Of a DNA stretch of 64,000 bases, positions 36,182 through 45,057 are shown piece after piece. The notes under the pieces were generated by a model. The model was not told where the DNA came from. It saw only the letters and a list, made by a program, of their open reading frames with translations, and did no database searches. Each line of letters opens with the position of its first letter. Within the stretch, counting starts at the first letter, position 1. Source of the DNA: Micrococcales bacterium (GTDB lineage Bacteria; Actinomycetota; Actinomycetes; S36-B12; UBA10799); contig JADKAV010000014.1 in assembly GCA_016719135.1 (NCBI GenBank), forward strand, positions 1 to 64,000, in the 5' to 3' direction. The position numbers and the translations under genes were made by a program.

Positions 36182-36290
36182 GTTGGAGTTGTGTACGTGT
36201 GTTGGAGATCCGCACAGGCGTGAGAGAAGGAACATCCGTGGTTGTCCAACGTCTGTACCGTTGTCCAACCCCTGTACCCAACTCTCACGT
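36182..36290. repeat. Palindromic 19-bp-phased array, copy D
   Basis: Heads start at 36182 (CGTTGGA), 36201 (TGTTGGA) and 36220 (CGTGAGA). Inverted heads end at 36252 (TCCAACG), 36271 (TCCAACC) and 36290 (TCTCACG). This is the most diverged copy, yet the spacing is unchanged. It lies between convergent fadB and the GGDEF/EAL gene. Confidence 0.9.
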
Positions 36291-36418
36291 TTGCGGTGGA
36301 ACGCGCTGGAGCTGCTTCCATCAGGAGGTCACAACGACCCCTGATCGTCGCGGACTGCTGAAATCACGGCACGGGTCAGCGGCCTGAAGTCCAACGCCCG
36401 CAGCCGATCAGCGGTGGT

Positions 36419-38524
36419 TCAATCGATGACCAGGACAGAAGATGCACCTGCCATGTCCGACACCAACTCGGGGATACATCGGGCTGCGAGGGCTGCGCTG
36501 TGCACGTAGCCCTGAATATCGTCACACCCGAGCCGTCGTAAAGCATCGACCTGCGCCTGTGTTTCCACCCCCGTGGCGATGACTGTGCGACCCAGTCGGT
36601 GGGCCACCGCGATGACCGCGTCGACGATGATCCGTACCTCCTCGGACGTGGCCACCTCGTCGATCAGCGACCGATGAATCTTCAGGTAGTCAGCAGGGAT
36701 GCTGCGAAGCGATGCCAGACCCGCGTGACCGGCACCGAATCCGTCAAGGCCGATGTGAAATCCCATACGGCGCAAGGCCCACATCGCCTGCCCAGCAGCC
36801 TCGGCCAGCCCGGGTGAGTCACCGACCTCGAAGCATATTCGACCGGGTTGCACCGACGGGTCGAGTGCATCCAGGCAACGGGCAGGGAAACCGGGGTCCA
36901 GCAACTGACTCCGTGAGACGTTGATGTGCACGCGGGTGTTCACACCCTGCTCTTGCCAGCCCGCGACATCCCGAACCACGACGCCCAGGACCTGACTCTC
37001 CAATCCAGCGATCAACCCCGTCTGTTCAGCTACCTGCACGACGGCGGACGCTGCCGACGGTTCAGAGGCAGGGACCCGCACCAGTGCCTCAAGAGCCGTG
37101 ATTCCAGCTAGCCCAACAATGGGCTGATACTCCACACCAACCCTGGATTCGGCCAGGGCGGCCCGCAACTGCTCCTCGACGCGCAGGCGACCCAGCGCGG
37201 CATCGTGGAGGTCTTCGACATAGGTTTCGACCCGGTTGCGGCCGTTGTCCTTGGCCCGATACATCGCCAGGTCGGCCTGCCGCAACAGGTCCTCGCTACG
37301 TGCCTGCGGGTCCCTGGTGATCGTGACACCAACCGAAAGTCCCAGGCCGACAGTCCGACCATCAACCTCGAAGGGATCGCTGATCGCTGTGCACAGACGT
37401 TGCCCGATGGCCACCGCCTCGTTCTCGTCGTAAACGCCCTGCGCGATCACCACGAATTCGTCACCGCCAAGCCTGGCCACCGCGTCGCTGGGGCGCACTG
37501 CGCGGCGCAACCGGCGAGCGACGTCAACAAGCACCTGATCACCGGCTCGGTGGCTGAGGGTGTCGTTGAGAGTCTTGAAACCGTCGAGATCGCAGAACAT
37601 GATCGCCAGCGCCGAATCGGGCTCGAGGTGAGCCAGACTGCTGTCCAGGGCCTTCACCAGTGCGTATCGATTGGGTAAGCCCGTGAGGTCGTCGTGGGTT
37701 GCCTGGTGCTCCAGTCTGGTTTGCGCCTCATGTCGCTCGGTCACGTCTTCAAAAACACCTAGTGCAAAGCTCTCCTCGTCGCCGTCCGCTTCGACCGTCG
37801 CCACGGTCAGCGCCACCCAGCGGTGACGCCCATCTGCGGTGATGATCTCCACTTCGCCCGACGGTTGGACCTCGGCGTGTACGTAGGTGCCGAGGTCCTG
37901 ACCCCGCAACTGGGCCGGCGCGATCCCCAGCAGATCGCCTAGCGCCTGGTTAGCGTCGAGGATCAGCAACCTCTGCGAGTCGGCGGTCCCCAGCCTGGCC
38001 ATCGCCACCGGCGACAGGTCGAACGTCACCTGCATCAGGCGGTCGCGCCGCCGATGCTCGGTCACATCCAGTGCCATCATCCCGACGGCTCCCATACCTG
38101 GTCCGGGCAGAGGGAACTTCGTGGCCATCAGCGTCCGCCGATGACCTCTTGCGCCCACCCGGGTCACGAACGTGTGAGAGCCGCCGCTGCGCAAAACCTG
38201 CAGATCCTCGCGCTGCGCCTGATCACCGGTCACGGGGCCCAGCACGTCGACCCAGGTACGCTCCAACACCTGCTCCTGCGTCATGTCCAGTACTCGCAGC
38301 AGTTGCGGACTGGCCAACGCGATGGAGCACCGGCCATCGCTGGTGTAGGCGGCCACCGAGACCATCGCGGGGCTGTTGCGCAGCATCGCGTCCACGAAGT
38401 GGTCAGTGGCCAAAGGGTGTTCTTCGCGGGGTCGCTCAGGGACTTTTCGCCACAGCATCCAGAGGACAAGCACGACCAGTGGAATCAGCAGGAGGAACGC
38501 ATAGGCGTCCGGCATGAGACCCAA
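36419..38524 (-). CDS. PAS-GGDEF-EAL protein: active-type cyclase, degenerate EAL
   Basis: This 701-residue protein has one N-terminal membrane helix (residues 7-25), two PAS-like regions (about 40-155 and 160-265), GGDEF and EAL. The cyclase is intact: GGDEF at 353-357 with the inhibitory site RPSD (344-347) five residues before it. The EAL domain keeps EAL at 479-481 and QGY at 671-673. Key metal-binding motifs are altered: DDFGTG is LDGFGAG (593-599), KIDR is KIHR (615-618), and AEGVE is ATGVE (650-654). It probably makes c-di-GMP under PAS control, with an EAL that at most binds it. It has no operon partner. Confidence 0.9.
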   Translation of the reverse strand: MGLMPDAYAFLLLIPLVVLVLWMLWRKVPERPREEHPLATDHFVDAMLRNSPAMVSVAAYTSDGRCSIALASPQLLRVLDMTQEQVLERTWVDVLGPVTGDQAQREDLQVLRSGGSHTFVTRVGARGHRRTLMATKFPLPGPGMGAVGMMALDVTEHRRRDRLMQVTFDLSPVAMARLGTADSQRLLILDANQALGDLLGIAPAQLRGQDLGTYVHAEVQPSGEVEIITADGRHRWVALTVATVEADGDEESFALGVFEDVTERHEAQTRLEHQATHDDLTGLPNRYALVKALDSSLAHLEPDSALAIMFCDLDGFKTLNDTLSHRAGDQVLVDVARRLRRAVRPSDAVARLGGDEFVVIAQGVYDENEAVAIGQRLCTAISDPFEVDGRTVGLGLSVGVTITRDPQARSEDLLRQADLAMYRAKDNGRNRVETYVEDLHDAALGRLRVEEQLRAALAESRVGVEYQPIVGLAGITALEALVRVPASEPSAASAVVQVAEQTGLIAGLESQVLGVVVRDVAGWQEQGVNTRVHINVSRSQLLDPGFPARCLDALDPSVQPGRICFEVGDSPGLAEAAGQAMWALRRMGFHIGLDGFGAGHAGLASLRSIPADYLKIHRSLIDEVATSEEVRIIVDAVIAVAHRLGRTVIATGVETQAQVDALRRLGCDDIQGYVHSAALAARCIPELVSDMAGASSVLVID

Positions 38525-38608
38525 CGTAGCCGCCGGCAGCTGCGCAGTGGATCACCGAAGACGGTGTGTTCGAACTGGACGCTGCAGCCCGAGCGCCTAC
38601 GGCCCTGT

Positions 38609-40524
38609 TCAGGAGTGGGCGGAGCGGTCCCCGACCGACGGCACCTCTGGCTGCTCGGACGCGGCACTCATCCAGCCGATGACCCGGTTGCCGATGTGCT
38701 GGGCGGTCAATCCCACTTCTTCGAGCAGTTGGGCGCGACTGGCGTGCTGGAGGAATCGTTGCGGGATACCAATCGTGCGGACCTCCGTGCGACAACCCGC
38801 TTCGCGCAGTGCGCTCGCCACTGCCGCCCCGACCCCGCCGATCACGCCGTTGTCCTCGATGGTGACCACGAGCCGATGCGAACGCGCGAGGTCGACGATC
38901 TCATCGGGCACCGGCTTCACCCACCGCGGGTCGACCACGGTCGCGCCGATCTCCTGTGCTGCCAGCCGCTGGGCCACGTCCACCCCGACACCGGCCATCG
39001 ACCCTACGGCGATCAGCAGAACATCGGCGGTTCCTTGCTCAGCGAGAATGTCCACCGCGCCCTGAGCCCGGATCGCGGGGATGTCGGCGGGCGGCGCCCC
39101 TGGAGACCGCACCACGGTCGGCGCGTCGCCGACCCGTCGGCTTCCGCTAGAGCTGTCGCGCAGCCGGCGAGCATCGCGCGGCGCCGCCAGCCGCGGTCCG
39201 AAGGACCTGCAGGATCGACATGTCCCACATGCCGTTGTGGCTGGCGCCGTCGTCGCCGGTCACACCTGCACGGTCCAGCACCACCGTGACACCCGCACCG
39301 GTGCAGCGCAGACGTCCATGAGGAGCTGGTCGAACGCGCGGTTGAGGAAGGTCGCGTACACGGCGACCACCGGGTGCAAGCCGCCCATCGCCATTCCCAC
39401 CGCGGAGGTGATGGCGTGCTGCTCGGCGATCCCGACGTCGAAAACCCGCTCCGGGAACTGCTGCTTCATCGGTGCCAGCCCCGTCGGCCCGAGCATGGCT
39501 GCGGTGATGGCCACCACGTCCGGACGGGCGGCTGCGACGCTACACATCTCGTCGGAGAACACCGAGGTCCATGTCGCCGCGGACTTGGCCGTCGACCTAC
39601 CGGTCGCCGGGTCGATCACCCCGACGCCATGGAAGCGGTCGGCCTCATCTTGTTCGGCAGGCGGATAGCCGCGCCCCTTCTGCGTCAGGACATGCACGAG
39701 CACGGGTCCCGGGTAGCCCTTGGCCCGGCGCAACGCCTGCTCGACGGCATCCCGGTCGTGGCCCGGGATGGGACCCAAGTACTTCAGCCCGAGGTCCTCG
39801 AACATCCCCTGCGGGGCGACCATGTCCTTGACGCCCTTCTTCAAGCCGTGCAGCGTTTCGAAAGCCGGGCGTCCGACCACAGGTGTCCGGTCGAGGACGC
39901 GCCGTCCCCACTCCAGGAACCTCTCGTATCCCCCGGTCGTGCGCAGGGTCGCAAGGTGGTTGGCCAGGCCCCCGATCGTCGGGTCGTAGCTGCGCTCGTT
40001 GTCGTTGACCACGACGACCATTGGCCGGTCGGATCCGGCGATGTTGTTCAGCGCCTCCCAGGCCATGCCGCCGGTCAACGCTCCGTCCCCGATCACCGCG
40101 ACGACGTGGCGCGAGTCGAGTTGCCCACGCGCTTCCCAGGCCTTGGCCAGACCGTCGGCGTAGGACAGCGATGTGCTGGCGTGGGAATTCTCGGTCCAGT
40201 CGTGCTCGCTCTCCGAGCGGCTGGGGTAGCCGGACATCCCACCCTTCTTGCGCAAAGTGTCGAAGCCGTCACGGCGCCGGTGAGCAACTTGTGCACGTAG
40301 GCCTGGTGACCGGTATCCCAGAAGAGTGCGTCGCGCGGGGAGTCGAAGACGCGGTGCAGAGCAAGAGTGAGTTCCACAACGCCCAGGTTCGGACCCAGAT
40401 GACCGCCGGTTCGGGCGACCTTGGCCACCAGGAACTCCCGGATCTCCACCGCCAGTTGTTCGAGCTGCGCGTCATCGAGATCACGCAGGTCGGATGGCGC
40501 GTTGATGGACTCGAGCACAGACAC
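38609..40524 (-). CDS. dxs: 1-deoxy-D-xylulose-5-phosphate synthase, frameshifted
   Basis: The pieces together cover a full enzyme. The N-terminus (SVLESINAPSDLRDL, then GGHLGPNLGVVELTLALH, FDSPRDALFWDTGHQAY) runs to about 40255, where one C is missing. The next frame (SGYPSRSESEHD, the thiamine-diphosphate motif VIGDGALTGGMAWEALNN, GIAEQHA) runs to about 39320. Several indels lie between 39110 and 39320 (GASHNGMWDMSILQV readable), and the C-terminal domain follows to 38609. The GTG at 40524 is chosen because TACACT ends 6 nt upstream; the ATG at 40527 is an alternative. It makes DXP for the MEP isoprenoid pathway. An essential gene in this state points to sequence error. Confidence 0.9.
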
Positions 40525-40530
40525 CATCTC

Positions 40531-40536
40531 AGTGTA
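40531..40536 (-). promoter_or_regulatory. Leaderless -10 box of dxs
   Basis: TACACT on the minus strand ends 6 nt before the GTG at 40524. Confidence 0.55.
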
Positions 40537-40696
40537 AGACGCGTGCGCAGATGTGCCCGCTGATGCCAGGGCAGTTACCCACGACGTGTCTGCCACACGG
40601 GTGGGTCGCACCGCCGCAGGACCACACCTGGCCGTCGAAAGACCAGCCCGCCACGGCGGTTCAGACGGATCTCGTCACAACCACCCGCGGCGCTGC

Positions 40697-41059
40697 CTAC
40701 AGGCGCGGTTTCCAGACATGGCCCCGCATCCCCTGCTCGACCATGGTGACCTCACGGACCGTACGAGTGAACGCAGCCGCCAACGCCTCCAGAGCCACCA
40801 ATCCCCCGTCGATCTGCGCGGGATCGAGGTGGTCGCGCAACTCCGCGCGCAGTTCCCGGTAGACCTCCCGGGTGCCGTCGAGCGTGGCCTGCGCGTGCCG
40901 CCGGGCAGCCAGTGCCAGGATCAGCGGTTGGCTACGCAGTGGCGAAGTCCGATACTCCGGCGGGAGCCGGTCCAGCAGCCAGCCCACCACCTGTTCGTCG
41001 AATCCGGCGCCGACCGGCGGCAGGTCCGCGGGCCATCCGGCAGGCGCACCGTGCCTCAC
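40697..41059 (-). CDS. Conserved actinobacterial protein downstream of acnA
   Basis: This 120-residue soluble protein begins MRHGAPAGWPADLPPVGA and continues VVGWLLDRLPPEYRTS. A helical region LALAARRHAQATLDGTREVY follows, and it closes with GMRGHVWKPRL. I recognise it as a conserved but uncharacterised protein that accompanies aconitase or dxs in actinobacteria. Its GTG overlaps the acnA stop (GTGA), so it is coupled to acnA. Confidence 0.75.
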   Translation of the reverse strand: MRHGAPAGWPADLPPVGAGFDEQVVGWLLDRLPPEYRTSPLRSQPLILALAARRHAQATLDGTREVYRELRAELRDHLDPAQIDGGLVALEALAAAFTRTVREVTMVEQGMRGHVWKPRL

Positions 41060-43713
41060 GAATCCAGCATGGTCCGCAACACGTACTGCAGGATCCCGCC
41101 GTTGCGGAAGTAGTCGGCCTCTCCGGGGGTGTCGATGCGCACTGGGGCGTCGAACTCCACCACGCCACCCTCGGAGGTCGCTGTGACCCGGACCGTTGAT
41201 GGGATCGCGCCGTCATTGAGCGCGGTGACACCCTCGATGTCGAAGACTTCCTGCCCGGTCAACCCCAGGGAATCGGCGTTCTCACCCTCCGGGAACTGCA
41301 GCGGAAGCACACCCATCCCGATCAGGTTGGAGCGGTGGATCCGCTCGAACGATTCGGCGATGACGACCTTCACACCCAGCAGTGAGGTTCCCTTCGCCGC
41401 CCAGTCGCGCGACGACCCCGACCCGTACTCCTTGCCGGCGAGAATGACCAGCGGCACACCCTGCGCTGCATAAGCCTGTGCAGCGTCGTAGATCGTGGTC
41501 TGCGGTGCTCCTTCGGCGGTGAAGTCGACAGTGAAGCCGCCTTCCACGCCCGGCACCAACTGGTTGCGCAGGCGGATGTTCGCGAACGTCCCCCGGATCA
41601 TCACCTCGTGGTTGCCGCGGCGCGAACCGTAGGAGTTGAAGTCTTTGAGCGCCACCCCGTGCTCGGACAGGTAACGTCCGGCCGGGGAGTCGGCCTTGAT
41701 GGCTCCCGCCGGCGAGATGTGGTCGGTGGTCACCGAGTCCCCGAGCCTGGCCAGCACCCGCGCACCTTGCACGTCGCGCACGGGCGCGGGAACGCTGCTC
41801 ATACCGTCGAAGTACGGGGGCTTGCGCACGTAGGTCGAATCCGGATCCCAGGCGAACTGTGAACCTTCGGGGGTGGGCAGATTCTGCCAGGTCTGATCAC
41901 CGGCGAACACGTCGGCGTAGCGGCGGGCGAACATATCCTCGTCGATGGCCTGTGCGATCACCTCCGACACCTCGGCGTCAGTCGGCCAGATGTCGCGCAA
42001 GTACACCGGCTGGCCGTCGCTGCCGATTCCCAGCGGTTCGGTGACGATGTCGACGTCCATGCGCCCGAGCAGGGCGTAGGCGACCACCAGGGGCGGCGAG
42101 GCGAGGTAGTTCATCTTCACGTCCGGGTTGATCCGGCCCTCGAAGTTGCGGTTGCCGGACAGCACGGCCGCCGCGGCCAGGTCCACATCGTGGATGGCGG
42201 CGCTCAACTCGGTGGGCAGCGGCCCGGAGTTCCCGATGCAGGTGGTGCATCCGTATCCCACGACGTCGAAGCCGAGCTTCTCCAGGTACGGCATGAGACC
42301 GGACTTGTTGTAATAGTCGGTGACGACCTGCGAACCTGGCGCCAGGGTGGTCTTCACCCAGGGCTTTCGCGACAGACCGGCTTCCACCGCCTTCTTGGCC
42401 AGAAGCGCCGCACCGATCATCACCGATGGGTTCGACGTGTTCGTGCACGATGTGATCGCCGCGATGACCACCGCGCCGTGGCCGATGGTGACGTCCTGTT
42501 CCTCCAGGGACAGGCTGGCCGTGGCATCTGGAGCATCGGTGTACGTGGGCAGATCCGCGGCGAATTGCGCTGCTGCCTGGTCCAGGGCGATCCGGTCCTG
42601 CGGCCGCTTCGGCCCGGCCATGCTGGGCACGACGGTTGCCAGGTCCAGTTCCAGGTATTCGGAGTAGTCCGGCTCGTTGTCGGGATGGTGCCACATGCCC
42701 TGCGCCTGAGCGTAGGCCTTGACGACCGCGATCTGCTGTTCGCTGCGACCGGTCATCCGCAGGTAGTTCAGGGTCTCGTCGTCGATCGGGAAGATCGCCA
42801 CCGTCGAGCCGTACTCGGGGCTCATGTTGCCGATCGTGGCGCGGTTGGCCAGCGGTACCGCAGCGACGCCTTCACCGTAGAACTCCACGAACTTGCCGAC
42901 GACGCCGTGCTCTCGCAACATCTCGGTGATGGTGAGAACCAGGTCGGTCGCCGTCGCCCCGGCGGGCAGCGATCCGGTGAGTTTGAAGCCGACCACCCGC
43001 GGGATGAGCATGCTGACCGGCTGGCCGAGCATGGCCGCCTCGGCTTCGATGCCCCCGACCCCCCAGCCGAGCACGCCGAGTCCGTTGACCATCGTGGTGT
43101 GGGAATCTGTGCCCACGCAGGTGTCCGGGTAGGCCTGGCCGTTGCGGACCATCACGACCCGGGCGAGGTGTTCGATGTTCACCTGGTGGACGATGCCGGT
43201 GCCCGGCGGCACAACACGGAACTCGTTGAACGCACTTTGCCCCCACCGCAGGAATTGGTAGCGCTCGAAGTTGCGCTCATACTCCAGTGCCACGTTGAGC
43301 TGCAGCGCTTGGGCGCTACCGAAATAGTCGGCGATGACACTGTGGTCGATGACCAGTTCGGCCGGTGCCAGCGGGTTGATCCGGTTGGGGTCCCCACCCA
43401 TCTCGGTGAACGCCTCGCGCATGGTGGCCAGATCCACGACACACGGCACACCGGTGAAGTCCTGCATGATCACCCGGGCCGGTGTGAACTGGATCTCCTG
43501 GCTGGGGGCGGCACTGGCATCCCAGGCCGCCAACGAGCGGATCTGCTCAGCCGTGACGTTGGCGCCGTCCTCGGTGCGCAGGAGGTTCTCCAGCAGTACC
43601 CGATGGGTGTAGGGCAGGTTCAACTCGCCGAGCGCGTCGAGCCTGAAGATCTCGAACGCCTCCTCCCCCACCTGCAATTGCGACTTGGCACCGAAACTGT
43701 CGAGGCTGGCCAC
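41056..43713 (-). CDS. acnA: Aconitate hydratase A
   Basis: The GTG at 43713 (VASLDSFGAKSQL) matches the usual aconitase N-terminus and has GGGAG about 7 nt upstream; the longer open frame to 43881 lacks similarity. The 885-residue enzyme has the [4Fe-4S] cysteines in AITSCTNTSNPSVMIGA and GCTTCIGNSGPL, GTDSHTTMVNGLGVLGWGVG, and the C-terminal swivel domain with KEYGSGSSRDWAAKG. It interconverts citrate and isocitrate. Confidence 0.96.
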   Translation of the reverse strand: MASLDSFGAKSQLQVGEEAFEIFRLDALGELNLPYTHRVLLENLLRTEDGANVTAEQIRSLAAWDASAAPSQEIQFTPARVIMQDFTGVPCVVDLATMREAFTEMGGDPNRINPLAPAELVIDHSVIADYFGSAQALQLNVALEYERNFERYQFLRWGQSAFNEFRVVPPGTGIVHQVNIEHLARVVMVRNGQAYPDTCVGTDSHTTMVNGLGVLGWGVGGIEAEAAMLGQPVSMLIPRVVGFKLTGSLPAGATATDLVLTITEMLREHGVVGKFVEFYGEGVAAVPLANRATIGNMSPEYGSTVAIFPIDDETLNYLRMTGRSEQQIAVVKAYAQAQGMWHHPDNEPDYSEYLELDLATVVPSMAGPKRPQDRIALDQAAAQFAADLPTYTDAPDATASLSLEEQDVTIGHGAVVIAAITSCTNTSNPSVMIGAALLAKKAVEAGLSRKPWVKTTLAPGSQVVTDYYNKSGLMPYLEKLGFDVVGYGCTTCIGNSGPLPTELSAAIHDVDLAAAAVLSGNRNFEGRINPDVKMNYLASPPLVVAYALLGRMDVDIVTEPLGIGSDGQPVYLRDIWPTDAEVSEVIAQAIDEDMFARRYADVFAGDQTWQNLPTPEGSQFAWDPDSTYVRKPPYFDGMSSVPAPVRDVQGARVLARLGDSVTTDHISPAGAIKADSPAGRYLSEHGVALKDFNSYGSRRGNHEVMIRGTFANIRLRNQLVPGVEGGFTVDFTAEGAPQTTIYDAAQAYAAQGVPLVILAGKEYGSGSSRDWAAKGTSLLGVKVVIAESFERIHRSNLIGMGVLPLQFPEGENADSLGLTGQEVFDIEGVTALNDGAIPSTVRVTATSEGGVVEFDAPVRIDTPGEADYFRNGGILQYVLRTMLDS

Positions 43714-43890
43714 GCACGTCTCCCATCGCTCATCCGATGAGGCCAAGCCTAGTTGGCCCGGCTGGATGTCACCCATGGGTGGCCGAAGGCAGCGGTCGCA
43801 GGAGACCCGAAGCATTCGCCGAGTGTTGCGCCATTGCTGCTTTTTGGCCGGTGAAACCGACAACCGCGCAACACGCGGCATTTTGTGTGC

Positions 43891-45057
43891 CTAGCCGGAC
43901 GCGCGAAGCCGCACCACCGTTTCGACATGGGCGGTGCCGGGAAACAGGTCGAAGCCGACGATGTGGTCCGGCTCATAGCCCCGTGCGGCGAACCAGCGCA
44001 GATCCCTGGCCAGTGTGGCCGCGTCACAGGACACGTACACGATGGTGTGGGCACCGGTCCGGGCGATCGCGGAGACCACCTGTTTGCCCGCCCCGGCCCG
44101 CGGCGGGTCGAGAACGACGATGTCCGCGGCGCCGGGATCTCGTGCCCACCGCCGGACGTCGCGCGCGATCACGTCGACCCGGGAGTCTCCGTCGGCATTT
44201 CGAACGGCGAATTCGGTGGCGCTCCGGTCGCCCTCCACCAGGTCGACCGACGCGGGTTCGTGGGAGTCCAGCAGCGCCAGCCCGAACAGCCCCACACCCG
44301 CGTACAGATCCACGATCCGCGAGCCGGCTTCGTGAGGTACCAACTCACGGACCTGCGCCGTTAGTACCGAGGCGGCGTCCACGTGCGACTGCCAGAACCC
44401 GTCCGCTGCCGTGCGGAACTCGCGGCCGTCAACGACGTGGACATGCTCGCGCGTTCCACGGTGTGACACTCCTGTCGCGGAGTCGACGATGACCGCGCGC
44501 CCCGCCTCACTCACACTCACCCGCACGGTGGCTCCGGCGGGCCAGGCTTGTTCCAGCAGGTCCGCAAGTTCCATCCGGGGATCGGCCTGCAGGCAGTCGG
44601 CCACCGGCACCACCTCGTGCGAACGCCAGGCATGGAAACCGGCGCGACCCTCGTCGTCCACGTGCAGCGACAGCCGCGTCCGCCAGCCTGCGGTGCGCCC
44701 GAGCGTGTGCACCGCGACTGGCCGGCGGACGTCACCGATGCGCTCGAGGGTTTCGGCGAGAACCTGCGTCTTCAACTCCAACTGGGCATCAGGTTGGGCG
44801 TGCAACCAGCTGCAGCCCCCGCACTGACCGGGGCCGAACCAGGGGCAGGGACTGGGAACCCGCACTGCAGCCGGCTCTCCCGTCACCGCAAGGGCCTCGG
44901 CCCGCCAGAAACGGCTGTCCGCCCCACCATCGACCACCTCGGCGCGCACCGTCTCACCGGGCAGTCCGTGACGGCAGAAGACAACGCGTCCGTCCGAACG
45001 CCCGACGCACGATCCGTCGTTCGCCGGCTTGTCCAATCCCAGGATGATCTCAGTCAC
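43891..45057 (-). CDS. TrmA/RlmD-family class I SAM-dependent RNA methyltransferase
   Basis: This 388-residue protein has an N-terminal TRAM-like barrel (CVGRSDGRVVFCRHGLPGE) and an iron-sulfur-type Cys cluster CPWFGPGQCGGCSW. The SAM site is VDLYAGVGLFGLALL, the catalytic region VVLDPPRAGAGKQVV, and the nucleophile motif VSCDAATLARDL. Members methylate uridine C5 in tRNA or rRNA; which one cannot be told here. The GTG at 45057 overlaps the upstream permease by 8 bp. Gene order permease/methyltransferase/acnA/dxs is conserved in actinobacteria. Confidence 0.9.
   Translation of the reverse strand: MTEIILGLDKPANDGSCVGRSDGRVVFCRHGLPGETVRAEVVDGGADSRFWRAEALAVTGEPAAVRVPSPCPWFGPGQCGGCSWLHAQPDAQLELKTQVLAETLERIGDVRRPVAVHTLGRTAGWRTRLSLHVDDEGRAGFHAWRSHEVVPVADCLQADPRMELADLLEQAWPAGATVRVSVSEAGRAVIVDSATGVSHRGTREHVHVVDGREFRTAADGFWQSHVDAASVLTAQVRELVPHEAGSRIVDLYAGVGLFGLALLDSHEPASVDLVEGDRSATEFAVRNADGDSRVDVIARDVRRWARDPGAADIVVLDPPRAGAGKQVVSAIARTGAHTIVYVSCDAATLARDLRWFAARGYEPDHIVGFDLFPGTAHVETVVRLRASG

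Noticed and set aside
42190..43740. A 516-codon open frame on the plus strand
   Set aside because: It is antisense to acnA and has no recognisable domain.
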